NCBI GenBank assembly: GCA_937776645.1
Contig: CALMRI010000012.1
Span: 114,016 to 178,015 of the forward strand
Origin: an uncultured Alphaproteobacteria bacterium
GTDB lineage: Bacteria > Pseudomonadota > Alphaproteobacteria > Thalassobaculales > Thalassobaculaceae
Direction: 5' to 3'
Length of the DNA: 64,000 nucleotides
Within the stretch, counting starts at the first letter, position 1. Each line of letters begins with the position of its first letter. The position numbers and the translations under genes are program-made. Under the pieces are notes generated by a model. The model had not been told where the DNA came from. It saw only the letters and a list, made by a program, of their open reading frames with translations, and ran no database searches. This document shows positions 36,739 through 46,465 of the stretch, one piece after another.

Positions 36739-38460
36739 TTAGCCATCCAGCCAGACGTCTTGGAACTGGTGGTAGAGGGTCGGATGGGTCTGGAACCCCT
36801 TGACCCGCTTGTTGGACGCCTTGAACACTGATCGCCAGAACGGTTGAGGGATGATCGCATCGTCCTGGAGGATCTTTTCACAAAGAGCCATCTTCTTCTT
36901 ACGCTCGTTGACGTCCAGGGTGCCCTCGGCATCGTCCAGCGCGGCATCGAAGGCCGGGTTGTCATAGGCAACCTCGTTCCACGGCACACCCTTGCGATAG
37001 GCAAGGCCGAGAACCATGGTGCCGAGCGGACGATGGGTCCAAGCGGTGTAGCCCCAGGGCGCCTTGTCCCAGACTTCCCAATACTGACTGGATGGCATCT
37101 TGTTGATATTAATGGTGATGCCGGCGGCGGCGGCCTGACTTTTGAAGATCGCGCAGGCATCGGTCATCCACGACCCCTCGGTATCGCCATTAGCGATCTC
37201 GACGGTGATCCCGTCCGGGTAACCAGCTTCGGCCAACAGTCTCTTGGCCTTCTTGATATCCTGCTTTAACGGCGGCAAGGCGGCGTATTCCGGATGGATC
37301 GGGCAGACATGGTGATTCTCGCCGATTTGGCCGAGACCCTTGAACGCCTTGTCCAAGATCTCTTGGTGATCCATGCAAGCGGCAATCGCCTGACGCACCT
37401 TGGGATTGTCGAACGGCTTCTCGGTGACCCGGAAGCGCATGACGGCGGTTTGCGCCGTGGTCGCCTCATGGATGTTAACGAAGGGCAGACGCTTGGCCGT
37501 CTCGATGGCGTCGTTCGGCAGCCGATAGATCATATCGACTTGCTGTGATGCCAGCGCTGCGACCCAGGCGTTGGTATCCTCGCCATGATCGTAATAGTGG
37601 ATCTCGTCCAGATAGAACGGGCCAGCCCACCAATCGCGCTCCTTCTTCAGGATCGCCCTTTCACCGATCGAAAAATCCGTCAGCTTGAACGCACCGGTGC
37701 CAATCGGGGTCTTCGATAGATCAGCTGCGTAATCTTTGCCGAAACCCTTGTGCATAATCGCTGTTGGGTAATTGTAGAAATTCTCCGGCATGGCCAGCGC
37801 GGCCTGTTTGAGGTTGAATTTGATAGTCTGACCGTCAACCACTTCGACCGCGTTGGCAATACCCCGCTTCTTGCCGTCGGCGCCTTCCTCGACCATGGCG
37901 CCGAACAGGCCAAGGTTGGAGGAGCCGTTCGCCGGATCAAGCCAGCGGTTGACCGTATGAGCGACATCGGCAGAAGTGAACTTGTCGCCATTCGACCAAG
38001 TCACGTCATCGCGCAGATGGAACACCCAACTCTTCAGATCGTCGGAGGCTTCCCAGCTCTTGGCGAGATAGGGAACGGTAACGTTATCGGCCTGGGTCCG
38101 GGTCAGATGCTCGACGATAAACCGCGCAACATTGGATTTCTCGGCCCAATCGAAGCTCGCCGGATCAGTCATCTCTTGGACCCGCATCGAGACCTTGAGG
38201 GTGCCGCCAGATTTTGGTGTCGCCGCCATCGCCGATTTAATCGGTGCATCGCCCGTCAACACATCGGCCATCGCGTAGGCCGTCGTCGCCGTCATGCCCA
38301 ACAGGCAAGCCTGGCGCAGAAAATCACGCCTTTCGATCTTCTTCGCCTTGAGCTGGTTACAGAGTTCCGGAAGATAGCTGTGAATCTCTGCCCCGTACTC
38401 GCGGTCTGTCGCTAGCATGTAGCGCCGTGCGTCGCGGATCAGGATGTTTTTGTCACTCAT
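36739..38460 (-). CDS. ABC transporter substrate-binding protein (SBP_bac_5 family)
   Basis: 573-aa periplasmic binding protein of the peptide/nickel type. A twin-arginine motif ERRDFLRQA (R44-R45) precedes a hydrophobic segment, so export by the Tat system is likely; the 40-residue extension before it is unusually long. The mature part starts near ATPKSGGTLKVSMRVQEM and has the family segments YLAKSWEASDDLKSWVFHLR, DDVTWSNGDKFTSADV and GTGAFKLTDF. The ligand may be a peptide, opine or another small cation. It is the first gene of the operon. Confidence 0.92.
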   Translation of the reverse strand: MSDKNILIRDARRYMLATDREYGAEIHSYLPELCNQLKAKKIERRDFLRQACLLGMTATTAYAMADVLTGDAPIKSAMAATPKSGGTLKVSMRVQEMTDPASFDWAEKSNVARFIVEHLTRTQADNVTVPYLAKSWEASDDLKSWVFHLRDDVTWSNGDKFTSADVAHTVNRWLDPANGSSNLGLFGAMVEEGADGKKRGIANAVEVVDGQTIKFNLKQAALAMPENFYNYPTAIMHKGFGKDYAADLSKTPIGTGAFKLTDFSIGERAILKKERDWWAGPFYLDEIHYYDHGEDTNAWVAALASQQVDMIYRLPNDAIETAKRLPFVNIHEATTAQTAVMRFRVTEKPFDNPKVRQAIAACMDHQEILDKAFKGLGQIGENHHVCPIHPEYAALPPLKQDIKKAKRLLAEAGYPDGITVEIANGDTEGSWMTDACAIFKSQAAAAGITININKMPSSQYWEVWDKAPWGYTAWTHRPLGTMVLGLAYRKGVPWNEVAYDNPAFDAALDDAEGTLDVNERKKKMALCEKILQDDAIIPQPFWRSVFKASNKRVKGFQTHPTLYHQFQDVWLDG

Positions 38461-38534
38461 GGATTAGGCCTCCCTATGGTTTCATAATATTCATCATCTA
38501 TATTTTGCCATAGCGAGGCCCTAGCTTGGCGCCC

Positions 38535-38576
38535 GGAAAATAGCCTGATTCCGACACTCTGCGCCGCCCCGCTCAG
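38535..38576. repeat. Direct repeat copy 1
   Basis: 42-nt unit beginning GGAAAATAGCCTGATTCCGA and ending GCTCAG. It matches copy 2 at 35 of 42 positions by hand count. Similarity continues upstream with small indels (GGCCCTAGCTTGGC against GGGCCTAGTCTTGGC). Confidence 0.65.
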
Positions 38577-38696
38577 ACGAAATCAACGATTTAGCTTAAA
38601 TCGAAAATTTACCCAAACCGTTTCTGGACAATATCGTAGCGTACACGTTCTGCCCTGTATAGGACCGAAGTTTGGGCCTAGTCTTGGCTGAAGTCG

Positions 38697-38738
38697 GGAA
38701 AATAGCCTAATTCCGACAGTCCGTGCGGCCTTGCTCAG
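38697..38738. repeat. Direct repeat copy 2
   Basis: 42-nt unit beginning GGAAAATAGCCTAATTCCGA and ending GCTCAG, 162 nt downstream of copy 1 and 185 nt before the PhyH start. Both contain an ATTCCGA core. The unit could be an old tandem duplication or paired regulator sites. Confidence 0.65.
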
Positions 38739-38923
38739 CCGGAATCGTGAGGCGGTGAAGATCTAACCAGGAGTTGCCTCGCTCGCGGAGTGAATGAAAG
38801 ACGCGTTGACTAATTACGCCGAGCTGAAAGGCAAATATCGCGGCCTTGATCGCCCATATAGTTCGGAACATGTAGGCTGTGTTTTCCGCTATCCCAAAGC
38901 ACCATCCCGGAGTGGAGGTCGCC

Positions 38924-39736
38924 ATGCCCAAGGGCCTATCTAAGCAGGAAATCGAGGCGTTCCGGCGCGACGGCTTTGTAGTCCCGGATTACCGACTGCC
39001 GGAGGACGCGCTGGAGCGGCTGCAGGCGCTTTCCCGCAAGCTCATCGCCGACAATGCGCATCTCGGCGACGAGCCGATCGCCTGTGCGCATGTGCCGGGG
39101 TCGGGTGTCCAGAAAATGAAAAGTGACCCCGGATGGATCGAATTCCCCACCCACACACCGATCGTCGACAGGGTCGGGTCGATTGTCGGCCCGGATGTGG
39201 TGCTTTGGGGAACCACGTTCTTCCACAAGGCGGCGGGCGTTGGTCGGGTCGTGCCTTGGCATCGGGACGGACGCTATTGGCCAATCCATCCGTTAGCCAC
39301 GGTTTCCGTGTGGGTCGCGGTCGAAGAGAGCGTGATCGAGAACGGCTGTCTGCGGATGATCAAGGGCAGCCACGTGGCGCGGGAGCTCGGTGAACATTTT
39401 TCGGATAACAGCCCGGAAAACGCCATTCCAGAAACCCTGCGCAATGATCAGTTCGACGAAGCGGACGCCATCGATATTGAGCTTGAACCCGGCCAAATGG
39501 TGATGTTCGACGTTTATACCGCGCATGGCTCGAACGCCAACAAGAGCGGCCGGCACCGGACCGGGTTCGCCATGCGCTACATGCCGACGACCAGTCATTT
39601 CGATCACCATGACCAAGCCAATCGTCAGCGGGCCTTCTCGGACCAATACGGCTCGGCGCATCACACACGGCCGCTGATGTTGCTGCGCGGCAAGGATCAA
39701 TGCGGCAAGAATGATTTTCGCATCGGCCATCCGTAG
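38924..39736 (+). CDS. Phytanoyl-CoA dioxygenase (PhyH) family protein
   Basis: 270-aa Fe(II)/2-oxoglutarate oxygenase. Iron ligands are H113-x-D115 (PWHRDGRYWP) and H201 (AHGSNANKS), with R212 (HRTGFAMRYM) as the likely 2-oxoglutarate anchor. The AHGSNxNxSxxRR/TGFAxRY pattern is typical of PhyH proteins acting on small soluble molecules. ATG 38924 has GGAGG 7 nt upstream; a longer frame from 38879 lacks support. It is divergent from the ABC importer and is followed by a broken GntR regulator and a third PhyH gene. Substrate unknown. Confidence 0.9.
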   Translation: MPKGLSKQEIEAFRRDGFVVPDYRLPEDALERLQALSRKLIADNAHLGDEPIACAHVPGSGVQKMKSDPGWIEFPTHTPIVDRVGSIVGPDVVLWGTTFFHKAAGVGRVVPWHRDGRYWPIHPLATVSVWVAVEESVIENGCLRMIKGSHVARELGEHFSDNSPENAIPETLRNDQFDEADAIDIELEPGQMVMFDVYTAHGSNANKSGRHRTGFAMRYMPTTSHFDHHDQANRQRAFSDQYGSAHHTRPLMLLRGKDQCGKNDFRIGHP

Positions 39737-39797
39737 ACGGCCTGACCGGGGGCCGAGCCTATGCTTAGCTATCCGGCAATTAACGTGATGGTCATTC

Positions 39798-40446
39798 ATG
39801 ATGAGCGATGTGCCGTACTTTGACGACCTCTCCGCCGCCGGCAGCGATATCGGCAACGGCACGGGTGTCAGAGAAAGCCTGACCGATCGCGGCTATCGAC
39901 AGTTGGAGGAGGATATCGTCTGGCTGCGCCTGGCCCCGGGCACGGCGGTCACCGAACGAAAACTAAGTGAGATGACCGGCATCGGGCGCACCCCGGCGCG
40001 GTCTGTTGATCTCCGATATCAATGTGGGCGAGAAATTGCTGCTGCTGGAGGTTCGCCGCGAGGTGGAGAGGGTGGTTGTCCGCGGCGCCACTAAACGGGG
40101 GACCGAGCCTGAATGTGCAGCCTTCGTCCGGATCGCCACGGACATGGATCAGGCCGCGCGGCACGGTGACGATGTCGCCTTCTTGCGCCTTGATCGTGAA
40201 TTCAACGACCTTTGCTTGGTTGCCGTACGCAATCCCTATGCGGTGAAATCGTTGCAACTAATGCAGCCGTTGTCACGACGCTTCTGGTTTTTACATTACC
40301 AGTCCGCTAGTGATCTCGAAGAAAGCGCTGCCGCCCATGCCGCCGTTGCCCGAGCGATTGCAGCCAATGACGAGCCGGCGGCGATGCAAGCTGATGACGG
40401 GCTAATGGATCACATTGAACAAGTGACCCGCTCGACTGTGGAATAG
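39798..40446 (+). pseudogene. GntR (FadR/FCD) family regulator with deleted HTH segment
   Basis: The 5' part encodes a GntR winged helix start (YRQLEEDIVWLRLAPGTAVT, ERKLSEMTGIGRTPAR), the 3' part the joint and FCD ligand domain (LISDINVGEKLLLLEVRREV, LDREFNDLCLVAVRNP, AAAHAAVARAIAA). Between them the recognition-helix/wing block, normally EALQRLxxEGLVxxxPRRG, is missing and the frame changes. The junction CCGGCGCGGTCTG reads TPAR in the first frame and RRGL(L)IS in the second, so the deletion most likely joined two copies of CGGCGCG. The product cannot bind DNA normally. It lies between two PhyH genes it may once have controlled. Confidence 0.8.
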
Positions 40447-40461
40447 TCGACGGTTCACCCT

Positions 40462-41277
40462 TTATTCCGCCGCTAGACGTTCGCCAGCCAGAATAGCGTC
40501 ATCCTCGAGCAGATCCATCGGCGCCCAATTTCGCGACCGTACATAGTCCGGGCGTGGTTTTTCGATATCGCCCGGTCGGTTGGCACAGAGATTGTAGCAG
40601 AGATAAATCTGCCATCGGTCCCGCGCCGACAGATTGTGTCCCGAGGCGTGCAGGGTGTTGCAGTCGAAGATCGCGACGGTCCCGGGCTTGCCAATGATCG
40701 CCACCGGGTCGGGAGCCCCCGCCATCCGCGCCTTCACCTGGGCCGCCGGCGTGGCCCAGAATTTGTAGGCCGTGGATTCGTCATAATACGGGGTGAAGCG
40801 GCCATCGGTGTGGCTTCCCGGCAGCATATACAAACAGCCGCCAAGCTCCGTCGCCTCGTCCAGCATCACCATCATCGTCGCCATGGTCGGCTTGGCTATA
40901 CCGTCGAGATGCCAGGAGCCGAAATCCTGGTGCCAATGCCAAACCGTTCCCTCGATCGACGGCTTCATATTGACCTTGCAGTGATGCATGTAGAGCAGTG
41001 TATCGTCGAGCACCTGCTGGGCGACACCAAGCGAGCGCGGGACGCGCGACAGCGCCCGATAGGCCGATGAATAGGTCGGGCCGTCCGGCTCATGCATGCG
41101 GAACATAGTCTTGGCTTTGTCGTCTTCACCCTCGCGGAAAATACCATCCGCTTCGACATGCCGCAGTCTCTCGGTCTCGGCGCGAAGGATGTTCACTTCC
41201 GACGGGCTGAACAGCTCCGGCAAGACGAGGAAGCCATCGCGTTTGTACGCGTCTATCTGTTCCTGGGTGAGATTCAT
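40462..41277 (-). CDS. Phytanoyl-CoA dioxygenase (PhyH) family protein
   Basis: 271-aa Fe(II)/2-oxoglutarate oxygenase with H116-x-D118 (WHWHQDFGSWH), distal H210 (NTLHASGHN) and R221 (ARDRWQIYL). The HQDFGSWHLDG and CNTLHASGHNLS strings resemble the ectoine-hydroxylase-like/PhyH subgroup. ATG 41277 has AGGAGGG 5 nt upstream; the longer frame from 41328 has no such site. It converges with the GntR remnant and is divergent from the phosphatase gene. Substrate unknown, with a compatible-solute or fatty-acid derivative as possibilities. Confidence 0.9.
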   Translation of the reverse strand: MNLTQEQIDAYKRDGFLVLPELFSPSEVNILRAETERLRHVEADGIFREGEDDKAKTMFRMHEPDGPTYSSAYRALSRVPRSLGVAQQVLDDTLLYMHHCKVNMKPSIEGTVWHWHQDFGSWHLDGIAKPTMATMMVMLDEATELGGCLYMLPGSHTDGRFTPYYDESTAYKFWATPAAQVKARMAGAPDPVAIIGKPGTVAIFDCNTLHASGHNLSARDRWQIYLCYNLCANRPGDIEKPRPDYVRSRNWAPMDLLEDDAILAGERLAAE

Positions 41278-41479
41278 CCAACCCTCCTTGGCACGATTGG
41301 TGTCGTCCACATTGTATCTATCGACCATATTACCGTCTGGCCGTCACGGAACCCAATCAAAATAGTGATGAATCGATTGATCAATATTTATTCCGTCGGT
41401 CCGAGATATAGATTAAATTTTCCGGATATAAATTAGCGCTATCATATTGGCGCAGCTCATAAAATAAAAGGGAACCGAC

Positions 41480-42256
41480 GTGCGGGTCGAGCGAACTAAT
41501 TGGCGAAATAATCCCAAACCATTGTTGGATGGCCGATTGGCGATCGCAGTTGGCGATGTGCATGGCTGCGCCGAGCATCTTGAGGCGATGTTCCAGGCCT
41601 TGGCCAAGGACGTGGCGCGGCTCAAGTCTGACCAGACGACCTGTGTGCTGCTCGGCGATTTGGTGGACCGGGGGCCTTGCTCGCTCGACTGCCTAGGGCT
41701 GGCGCTGAATGGATTGGCCGCCTTCGCCCGCGGCAAGCCGGTGGAAGATGTGGTGCTGCTTGGCAATCACGACGAGTGGCTGCAAAAAGCCTTGGACGGA
41801 AGCTTAAACGACCAGGATGTCCGGGTCTGGGTCAGTAATGGCGGCGATGTGACGTTCACCAGCTTGGGCATCCCGACGCTAACCGACGCAGCGGAATTAT
41901 CGGCGGCGATCCAAGCCAAACTGCCGGCCGAAATTGCCGGTCTGCTCAGCCGAATGCCCTACAGCCACCGGATCGGCGATCTGTTGTTTGTGCATGCCGG
42001 CATCGACCCGCGTCGGTCGCTGGAGGACCAGACGCCGCACGCCCAGCTGTGGATCCGTGACGCCTTCCTCTATGCCGAGGATTGGCCGTTTGAGGTATTG
42101 GTCGTCCACGGTCACACCATTGACCCGCCGCTGGACCCACCGGAAATCCACCCGCACCGCGTCGGCATCGACACCGGCGCGTTCGCCACCGGCGTCTTGA
42201 CGGCGGTAGAGTTTCTCGGGAGCAAACTCAGGTTCGTGACGGTGGATAGCCGGTGA
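41480..42256 (+). CDS. Metallophosphoesterase (PPP / ApaH-like)
   Basis: 258-aa phosphoesterase. The two-metal motifs are complete: GDVHG (25-29), GDLVDRG (59-65), GNHDE (95-99) and the late histidines in FVHAGIDP and VVHGHT. This pattern belongs to bacterial serine/threonine protein phosphatases and diadenosine tetraphosphatases; sequence alone does not separate them. The start is GTG 41480 with AGGGAA upstream. It is convergent with pheT (25 nt). Confidence 0.87.
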   Translation: MRVERTNWRNNPKPLLDGRLAIAVGDVHGCAEHLEAMFQALAKDVARLKSDQTTCVLLGDLVDRGPCSLDCLGLALNGLAAFARGKPVEDVVLLGNHDEWLQKALDGSLNDQDVRVWVSNGGDVTFTSLGIPTLTDAAELSAAIQAKLPAEIAGLLSRMPYSHRIGDLLFVHAGIDPRRSLEDQTPHAQLWIRDAFLYAEDWPFEVLVVHGHTIDPPLDPPEIHPHRVGIDTGAFATGVLTAVEFLGSKLRFVTVDSR

Positions 42257-42281
42257 GAGGGGCTGAGATAACGCCTCCCGC

Positions 42282-44681
42282 CTAAGCCCTCAGCACCCCG
42301 GCGGTGTGTTTCTCCACCTGGGCGACGATCTTCTTCGAGACCGCTTCCAAATCCTCGTCGGTCAGGGTCGCATCGGTCGGTTGCAGGGTCACCGCGATGG
42401 CCAACGACTTCTTGCCTTCGGGCATGCCCTTGCCGGCATATTCATCGAATAATCGCGCTTGGCTCACCAGTTTCCGATCAGCGCCCAGCGCGGCGCGAAT
42501 CAGCTTCTCCGCTGGCATGTCCATATCAACCAGAAAGGCGAAATCCCGGTTGACCGGCTGGAATGGCGAGAGCTTGAGCAAGGATCGAGCCGGACCCTTT
42601 GATCGAGGCTCCGGAACCTTGGCCAGAAACACTTCGAAGGCGGTGGCTGGGCCGCGCACATCCATCTCACGCAGGACCTTGGGATGCACCTCGCCGAAAT
42701 GCGCGAAGGCATTGGCTCCAAGGCGCAGCGTTCCGGATCGTCCTGGGTGATACCAGGACGGCGCATCGGCCGAGACCTGCATGTTGGTGACCGGCGCGCC
42801 CAAAGCCTCGAGCAACGCCATGGCATCGGCCTTGGCATCGAAGGCATCGACGGCGCGCGCTGCCTTGGTCCAGTCGCGCGGGGCGGTCTGGCCGGTGCGA
42901 ATGCCGGTCGCAAGGGTCTGTTGGCCCTCGGGCGTGGCATCGGCGTATTGCGGGCCGACCTCGAATAGCGCCAGATCGGCAATGCCCATATTGGCATTGC
43001 GCCCCGCTGCCGCCAGCAGGGTCGGCAGGATCGACGGGCGCATCATGTCCAGATCAGCGCTGATCGGGTTGACCAAGCGCAACGCGTCGGCGCCGCCGCC
43101 AAACAGCACCGCTTGCTTGGCCGAAACGAAGGAGAAGGTCACCGCCTCGGTCATGTCGCGCGCCGCCAGCACCCGCTTGGCCATGCGCTCGCGCGTCTGC
43201 TCCGGGGTTAGCGCCGGCACCGGCACCACATGGTCGTTGGTCATCGAGGTGTTGGGGATATGATCGAAGCCCCAGATCCGGATGACTTCCTCGACCAAAT
43301 CCGCCTCGCCGATCACATCGGCCCGCCAGGGCGGAACCGCGCAAACGATGGCCTCGCCGGACCCGGTAACCTCGAAACCGAGGGTTCGGAGAATGCGAAT
43401 GGCATCGGTTTCCGGTACTGCAACGCCGGTCAGGCCGATGATCCGGCTGTGGCGTAGGGTATAGCTGCGCTGCCAGTTCATCTCGCCGCCATGCACCACC
43501 AGCTCGCTCGCCTCGCCGCCGCAGATCTCCAACACCATCCGCGCCGCGATGTCCGAACCCCAATAGGGCGAGGTCGGGTCGAGACCCCGCTCGAACCGAT
43601 AGCGGGCATCGGAAATCACGTTCAGCTTGCGACCGGTGGCCGCCGTGCGGATCGGATCGAAGATCGCTGCTTCAAGGAACATATTGGTGGTGTCGTCGCC
43701 GCAGCCTGAGCGCTCGCCGCCCATGATGCCGGCCAGATCGTCGACCCCGTGATCGTCGCCGATGACGATCATCTCTTCATCGAACGCATATTCCTTGCCG
43801 TCAAGCGCCAGGTATTTTTCACCGGGTTCGGCCAGCCGGATGAAGATGTCGCCGGCCACTTTGTCGGCGTCATAGGCGTGCAGGGGACGGCCCAGATCCA
43901 TCATCACGTAATTGGTGATATCAACCAGCGCCGAGATCGGCCTGAGCCCGATGGCGGTCAGCCGATCACGCAGCCATTGCGGGCTTGGCCCATTTTTCAC
44001 GCCCCGGAAATAACGGCCCACCACCAGCGGCGCCAGCGGCGGATCCTGCTCGGGCAGCTCCACCCGCCAATTAATCGGGCTCTTGCAGCTGCCCGGTACA
44101 GCCGAGGTATGCAGCGGTTTCAGCGTGCCGAGACCGGCCGCCGCCAGATCGCGGGCGATCCCGCGCACCCCCAGGCAATCGGCCCGATCAGGGGTGATAG
44201 CGATATCGATCATCGGATCGTCGAGCCCGGCGACGGCGGCGAACTTGGCGCCGATCGGCGTGTCATCCGGTAACTCGATGATACCATCATGCTCGTCCGA
44301 GAGACCCATCTCGCGCTCCGAGCAGAGCATGCCGTTGGACTCCTCGCCCCGCAGCACGCCCTTCTTCAACTCAACCCCGGTACCGGGAATGCGAATGCCG
44401 GCTGGCGCGAAGACGCCCTTCATGCCGGTGCGGGCATTCGGCGCTCCGCAAACCACCTGAACCTGCTCGGTCCCTGTATCGACGATGCAGACCCGCAGCC
44501 GGTCGGCATTCGGGTGCTGGCGCGCCTCGATCACATAGCCGACGATGAATTCGGCCAGATCCTTGGCCCGGTTCTCCACCCCCTCGACCTCAAGGCCGAG
44601 CATCGGCAATCGTTCGCAGATCTCCTCCAGAGAGGCGGTGGTTTCCAGATGATCCTTCAGCCAGGACAAGGTGAACTTCAT
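42282..44681 (-). CDS. pheT: Phenylalanyl-tRNA synthetase beta subunit
   Basis: 799-aa beta subunit, normal length. In order: an N-terminal tRNA-binding (EMAP-like) domain with [19 protein letters not shown], the B3/B4 editing domain, B5 domain ([13 protein letters not shown] region), the catalytic-like core ([11 protein letters not shown] to FEVGPQY) and a C-terminal FDX-ACB anticodon-binding domain starting [16 protein letters not shown]. It forms the alpha2-beta2 enzyme with PheS and edits Tyr-tRNA(Phe). Its ATG overlaps the pheS stop by 4 nt (ATGA). Confidence 0.97.
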   Translation of the reverse strand: MKFTLSWLKDHLETTASLEEICERLPMLGLEVEGVENRAKDLAEFIVGYVIEARQHPNADRLRVCIVDTGTEQVQVVCGAPNARTGMKGVFAPAGIRIPGTGVELKKGVLRGEESNGMLCSEREMGLSDEHDGIIELPDDTPIGAKFAAVAGLDDPMIDIAITPDRADCLGVRGIARDLAAAGLGTLKPLHTSAVPGSCKSPINWRVELPEQDPPLAPLVVGRYFRGVKNGPSPQWLRDRLTAIGLRPISALVDITNYVMMDLGRPLHAYDADKVAGDIFIRLAEPGEKYLALDGKEYAFDEEMIVIGDDHGVDDLAGIMGGERSGCGDDTTNMFLEAAIFDPIRTAATGRKLNVISDARYRFERGLDPTSPYWGSDIAARMVLEICGGEASELVVHGGEMNWQRSYTLRHSRIIGLTGVAVPETDAIRILRTLGFEVTGSGEAIVCAVPPWRADVIGEADLVEEVIRIWGFDHIPNTSMTNDHVVPVPALTPEQTRERMAKRVLAARDMTEAVTFSFVSAKQAVLFGGGADALRLVNPISADLDMMRPSILPTLLAAAGRNANMGIADLALFEVGPQYADATPEGQQTLATGIRTGQTAPRDWTKAARAVDAFDAKADAMALLEALGAPVTNMQVSADAPSWYHPGRSGTLRLGANAFAHFGEVHPKVLREMDVRGPATAFEVFLAKVPEPRSKGPARSLLKLSPFQPVNRDFAFLVDMDMPAEKLIRAALGADRKLVSQARLFDEYAGKGMPEGKKSLAIAVTLQPTDATLTDEDLEAVSKKIVAQVEKHTAGVLRA

Positions 44682-45754
44682 CGGTTGATCCCCCCGGCGA
44701 TGGTCGGCACATCCAGCGGTACGAAACCGTAGTGACGCAGCCAGCGGATGTCGGTGTCGTAGAACGGCCGCAGGTCGGGGATGCCGTATTTCAGCATCGC
44801 GATCCGCTCGATCCCCATCCCGAAGGCAAAGCCCTGGTACTCGTTTGGATCGATGCCGCAGTTTTCCAGGACCTTAGGGTGCACCATGCCGGAGCCGAGA
44901 ATTTCCAACCAGTCGTCGCCCTTACCGATGCGAAACTCACCGCCAGCCCTGGTGCAGCCGATATCAACCTCGGCCGAGGGCTCGGTGAATGGGAAATAGC
45001 TGGGCCGGAAGCGCACTGGCAGGTCGTCGACCCCGAAAAAGGCGCGGCAGAAATCGATCAAACACCCCTTCAGGTGGCCCATATGGGTGGCCTTGTCGAT
45101 GACCAACCCCTCGACCTGATGGAACATCGGCGAATGGGTGGCGTCATGGTCGGATCGGAAGGTCCGGCCCGGTACGATGATGCGGATCGGCGGGGTCGTC
45201 GTCTGCATGGTGCGGATCTGCACCGGCGAGGTATGGGTCCGCAAGACCCGGGGCGTGCCGCTCTCGTCCGGCGGCAGGTAAAAGGTGTCCTGTTCCTGGC
45301 GGGCGGGATGCTCCGGTGGAATGTTAAGGGCGGTGAAATTGTAGAAATCGCTTTCGATATGCGGGCCTTCGGCGACGGTGAAACCCATCTCGCAGAAGAT
45401 CGCCGTCAGCTCGTCGATGGTCTGGGTGATCGGATGGATCGAGCCTCGGCTTTCCGGCCGCGGCGGTAAGGTGACGTCAACCCGTTCCTGCAGCAGCCGG
45501 GCCTCGAGTTCGGCATCGCCCATCGAGGTCTTGGCCGTGTCGATGGCGGTGGCGACCTCGTCCTTCAAGCGGTTCAGGGCTTGGCCGGCCTCGCGGCGCT
45601 GGTCGGGATCCAGCGCGCCCAACCCCTTCATCATCTCGGTGATCCGGCCCTTGCGGCCAAGCGCCGAGACCCGGAGTTCTTCCAGCGCATCAACCGTCGA
45701 GGCATTCTCTACGGCGCCGATCAACTCAAGCTTCAAGCTTTCCGCGTCTTGCAT
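44678..45754 (-). CDS. pheS: Phenylalanyl-tRNA synthetase alpha subunit
   Basis: 358-aa class II synthetase catalytic subunit. Motifs are the N-terminal coiled-coil, [19 protein letters not shown], motif 2 region [19 protein letters not shown] and motif 3 [19 protein letters not shown] place the start at ATG 45754, where homology begins ([10 protein letters not shown]) after GGTGGATGAG; the frame is open to 45859 across the terminator-like hairpin, which would add non-homologous residues. Co-transcribed with pheT, downstream of rplT. Confidence 0.96.
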   Translation of the reverse strand: MQDAESLKLELIGAVENASTVDALEELRVSALGRKGRITEMMKGLGALDPDQRREAGQALNRLKDEVATAIDTAKTSMGDAELEARLLQERVDVTLPPRPESRGSIHPITQTIDELTAIFCEMGFTVAEGPHIESDFYNFTALNIPPEHPARQEQDTFYLPPDESGTPRVLRTHTSPVQIRTMQTTTPPIRIIVPGRTFRSDHDATHSPMFHQVEGLVIDKATHMGHLKGCLIDFCRAFFGVDDLPVRFRPSYFPFTEPSAEVDIGCTRAGGEFRIGKGDDWLEILGSGMVHPKVLENCGIDPNEYQGFAFGMGIERIAMLKYGIPDLRPFYDTDIRWLRHYGFVPLDVPTIAGGINR

Positions 45755-45813
45755 CTCATCCACCAACTTTCCACCTTGCCTTACCCTGGCGACGTCACCC
45801 GGGCCGAACGCAC

Positions 45814-45843
45814 AAAGGGGCCCGTCGCAGGACAGGCCCCTTT
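45814..45843 (-). terminator. Terminator/attenuator hairpin between rplT and pheS
   Basis: AAAGGGGCC (45814-45822) pairs with GGCCCCTTT (45835-45843) around a 12-nt loop. On the minus strand the stem is followed by GTGCG, so the U-tract is only the AAA/TTT part of the stem. It lies 47 nt after the rplT stop and 60 nt before pheS, the place where pheST operons are commonly attenuated. I saw no Phe-rich leader peptide. Confidence 0.65.
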
Positions 45844-45889
45844 TCACTTTCCCTTGCAACCTCCGCCTCGGACTGGGTCCGGTCGAAGG

Positions 45890-46255
45890 CTATTCCGCTT
45901 GGGCGAGCGCCGCCTGGGCCTGATCCACCAAGCCCTTAAACGATGCCGGCTCGGTAATTGCCAGATCCGAGAGCACCTTGCGGTCGAGCTCGATCCCGGC
46001 CCGCTTCAGGCCATTCATGAACTGCGAATAGGTCAGCCCATATTCACGGGCGCCAGCGTTAATCCGCTGGATCCACAGCGCCCGGAAGGTCCGCTTTTTG
46101 ACCCGACGATCGCGATAGGCGTATTGCGCCGCCTTCTCGACCGCCTGTACGGCGACCCGGAAGACATTCTTGCGCCGGCCATAATAACCTTTGGCCTTGT
46201 CGATAACCTTCTTGTGACGAGCGTGAGCCGTCGTGCCTCTTTTAACGCGTGCCAT
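45890..46255 (-). CDS. rplT: 50S ribosomal protein L20
   Basis: 121-aa L20, a 23S rRNA-binding assembly protein. Family signature segments include [34 protein letters not shown] and [20 protein letters not shown]. It lies 12 nt after rpmI and upstream of pheST. L20 autoregulates rpmI-rplT translation in other bacteria; I did not identify its leader binding site here. Confidence 0.98.
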   Translation of the reverse strand: MARVKRGTTAHARHKKVIDKAKGYYGRRKNVFRVAVQAVEKAAQYAYRDRRVKKRTFRALWIQRINAGAREYGLTYSQFMNGLKRAGIELDRKVLSDLAITEPASFKGLVDQAQAALAQAE

Positions 46256-46267
46256 GACGGGGCTCCC

Positions 46268-46465
46268 CTATAGATATGGCAGGAATTTGCGGACGATCTT
46301 GGCGTCCGGAGCGGAAAGCGTCGCCGTGCCCCGCGAATTGCGGAGCATGTCCTTGGGACGCTTGCTCATGCCATGGCGCTTGTAGGCTTGGTTGTGGAGG
46401 ATCTTACCGGTCCCCGTGGCGCGGAATCGCTTCTTCGCGCCGCTCTTTGACTTCATCTTGGGCAT
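46268..46465 (-). CDS. rpmI: 50S ribosomal protein L35
   Basis: 65-aa L35 with [20 protein letters not shown] and [19 protein letters not shown], typical length and basic character. It is the first recognisable gene of the rpmI-rplT-pheS-pheT block; infC, which often precedes rpmI, is not here. Confidence 0.98.
   Translation of the reverse strand: MPKMKSKSGAKKRFRATGTGKILHNQAYKRHGMSKRPKDMLRNSRGTATLSAPDAKIVRKFLPYL

Larger units (their letters stand above)
38461..38923. other. Divergent intergenic region with a duplicated segment
   Basis: 463 nt between the divergent importer operon and a PhyH gene. No coding sequence recognised. It contains two imperfect copies of a 42-nt segment (38535-38576 and 38697-38738), listed separately, and should hold the promoters for both directions. 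Confidence 0.5.

Noticed and set aside
44732..45469. Plus-strand frame of 245 codons opposite pheS
   Set aside because: It is entirely inside the conserved pheS gene on the other strand and shows no family similarity.
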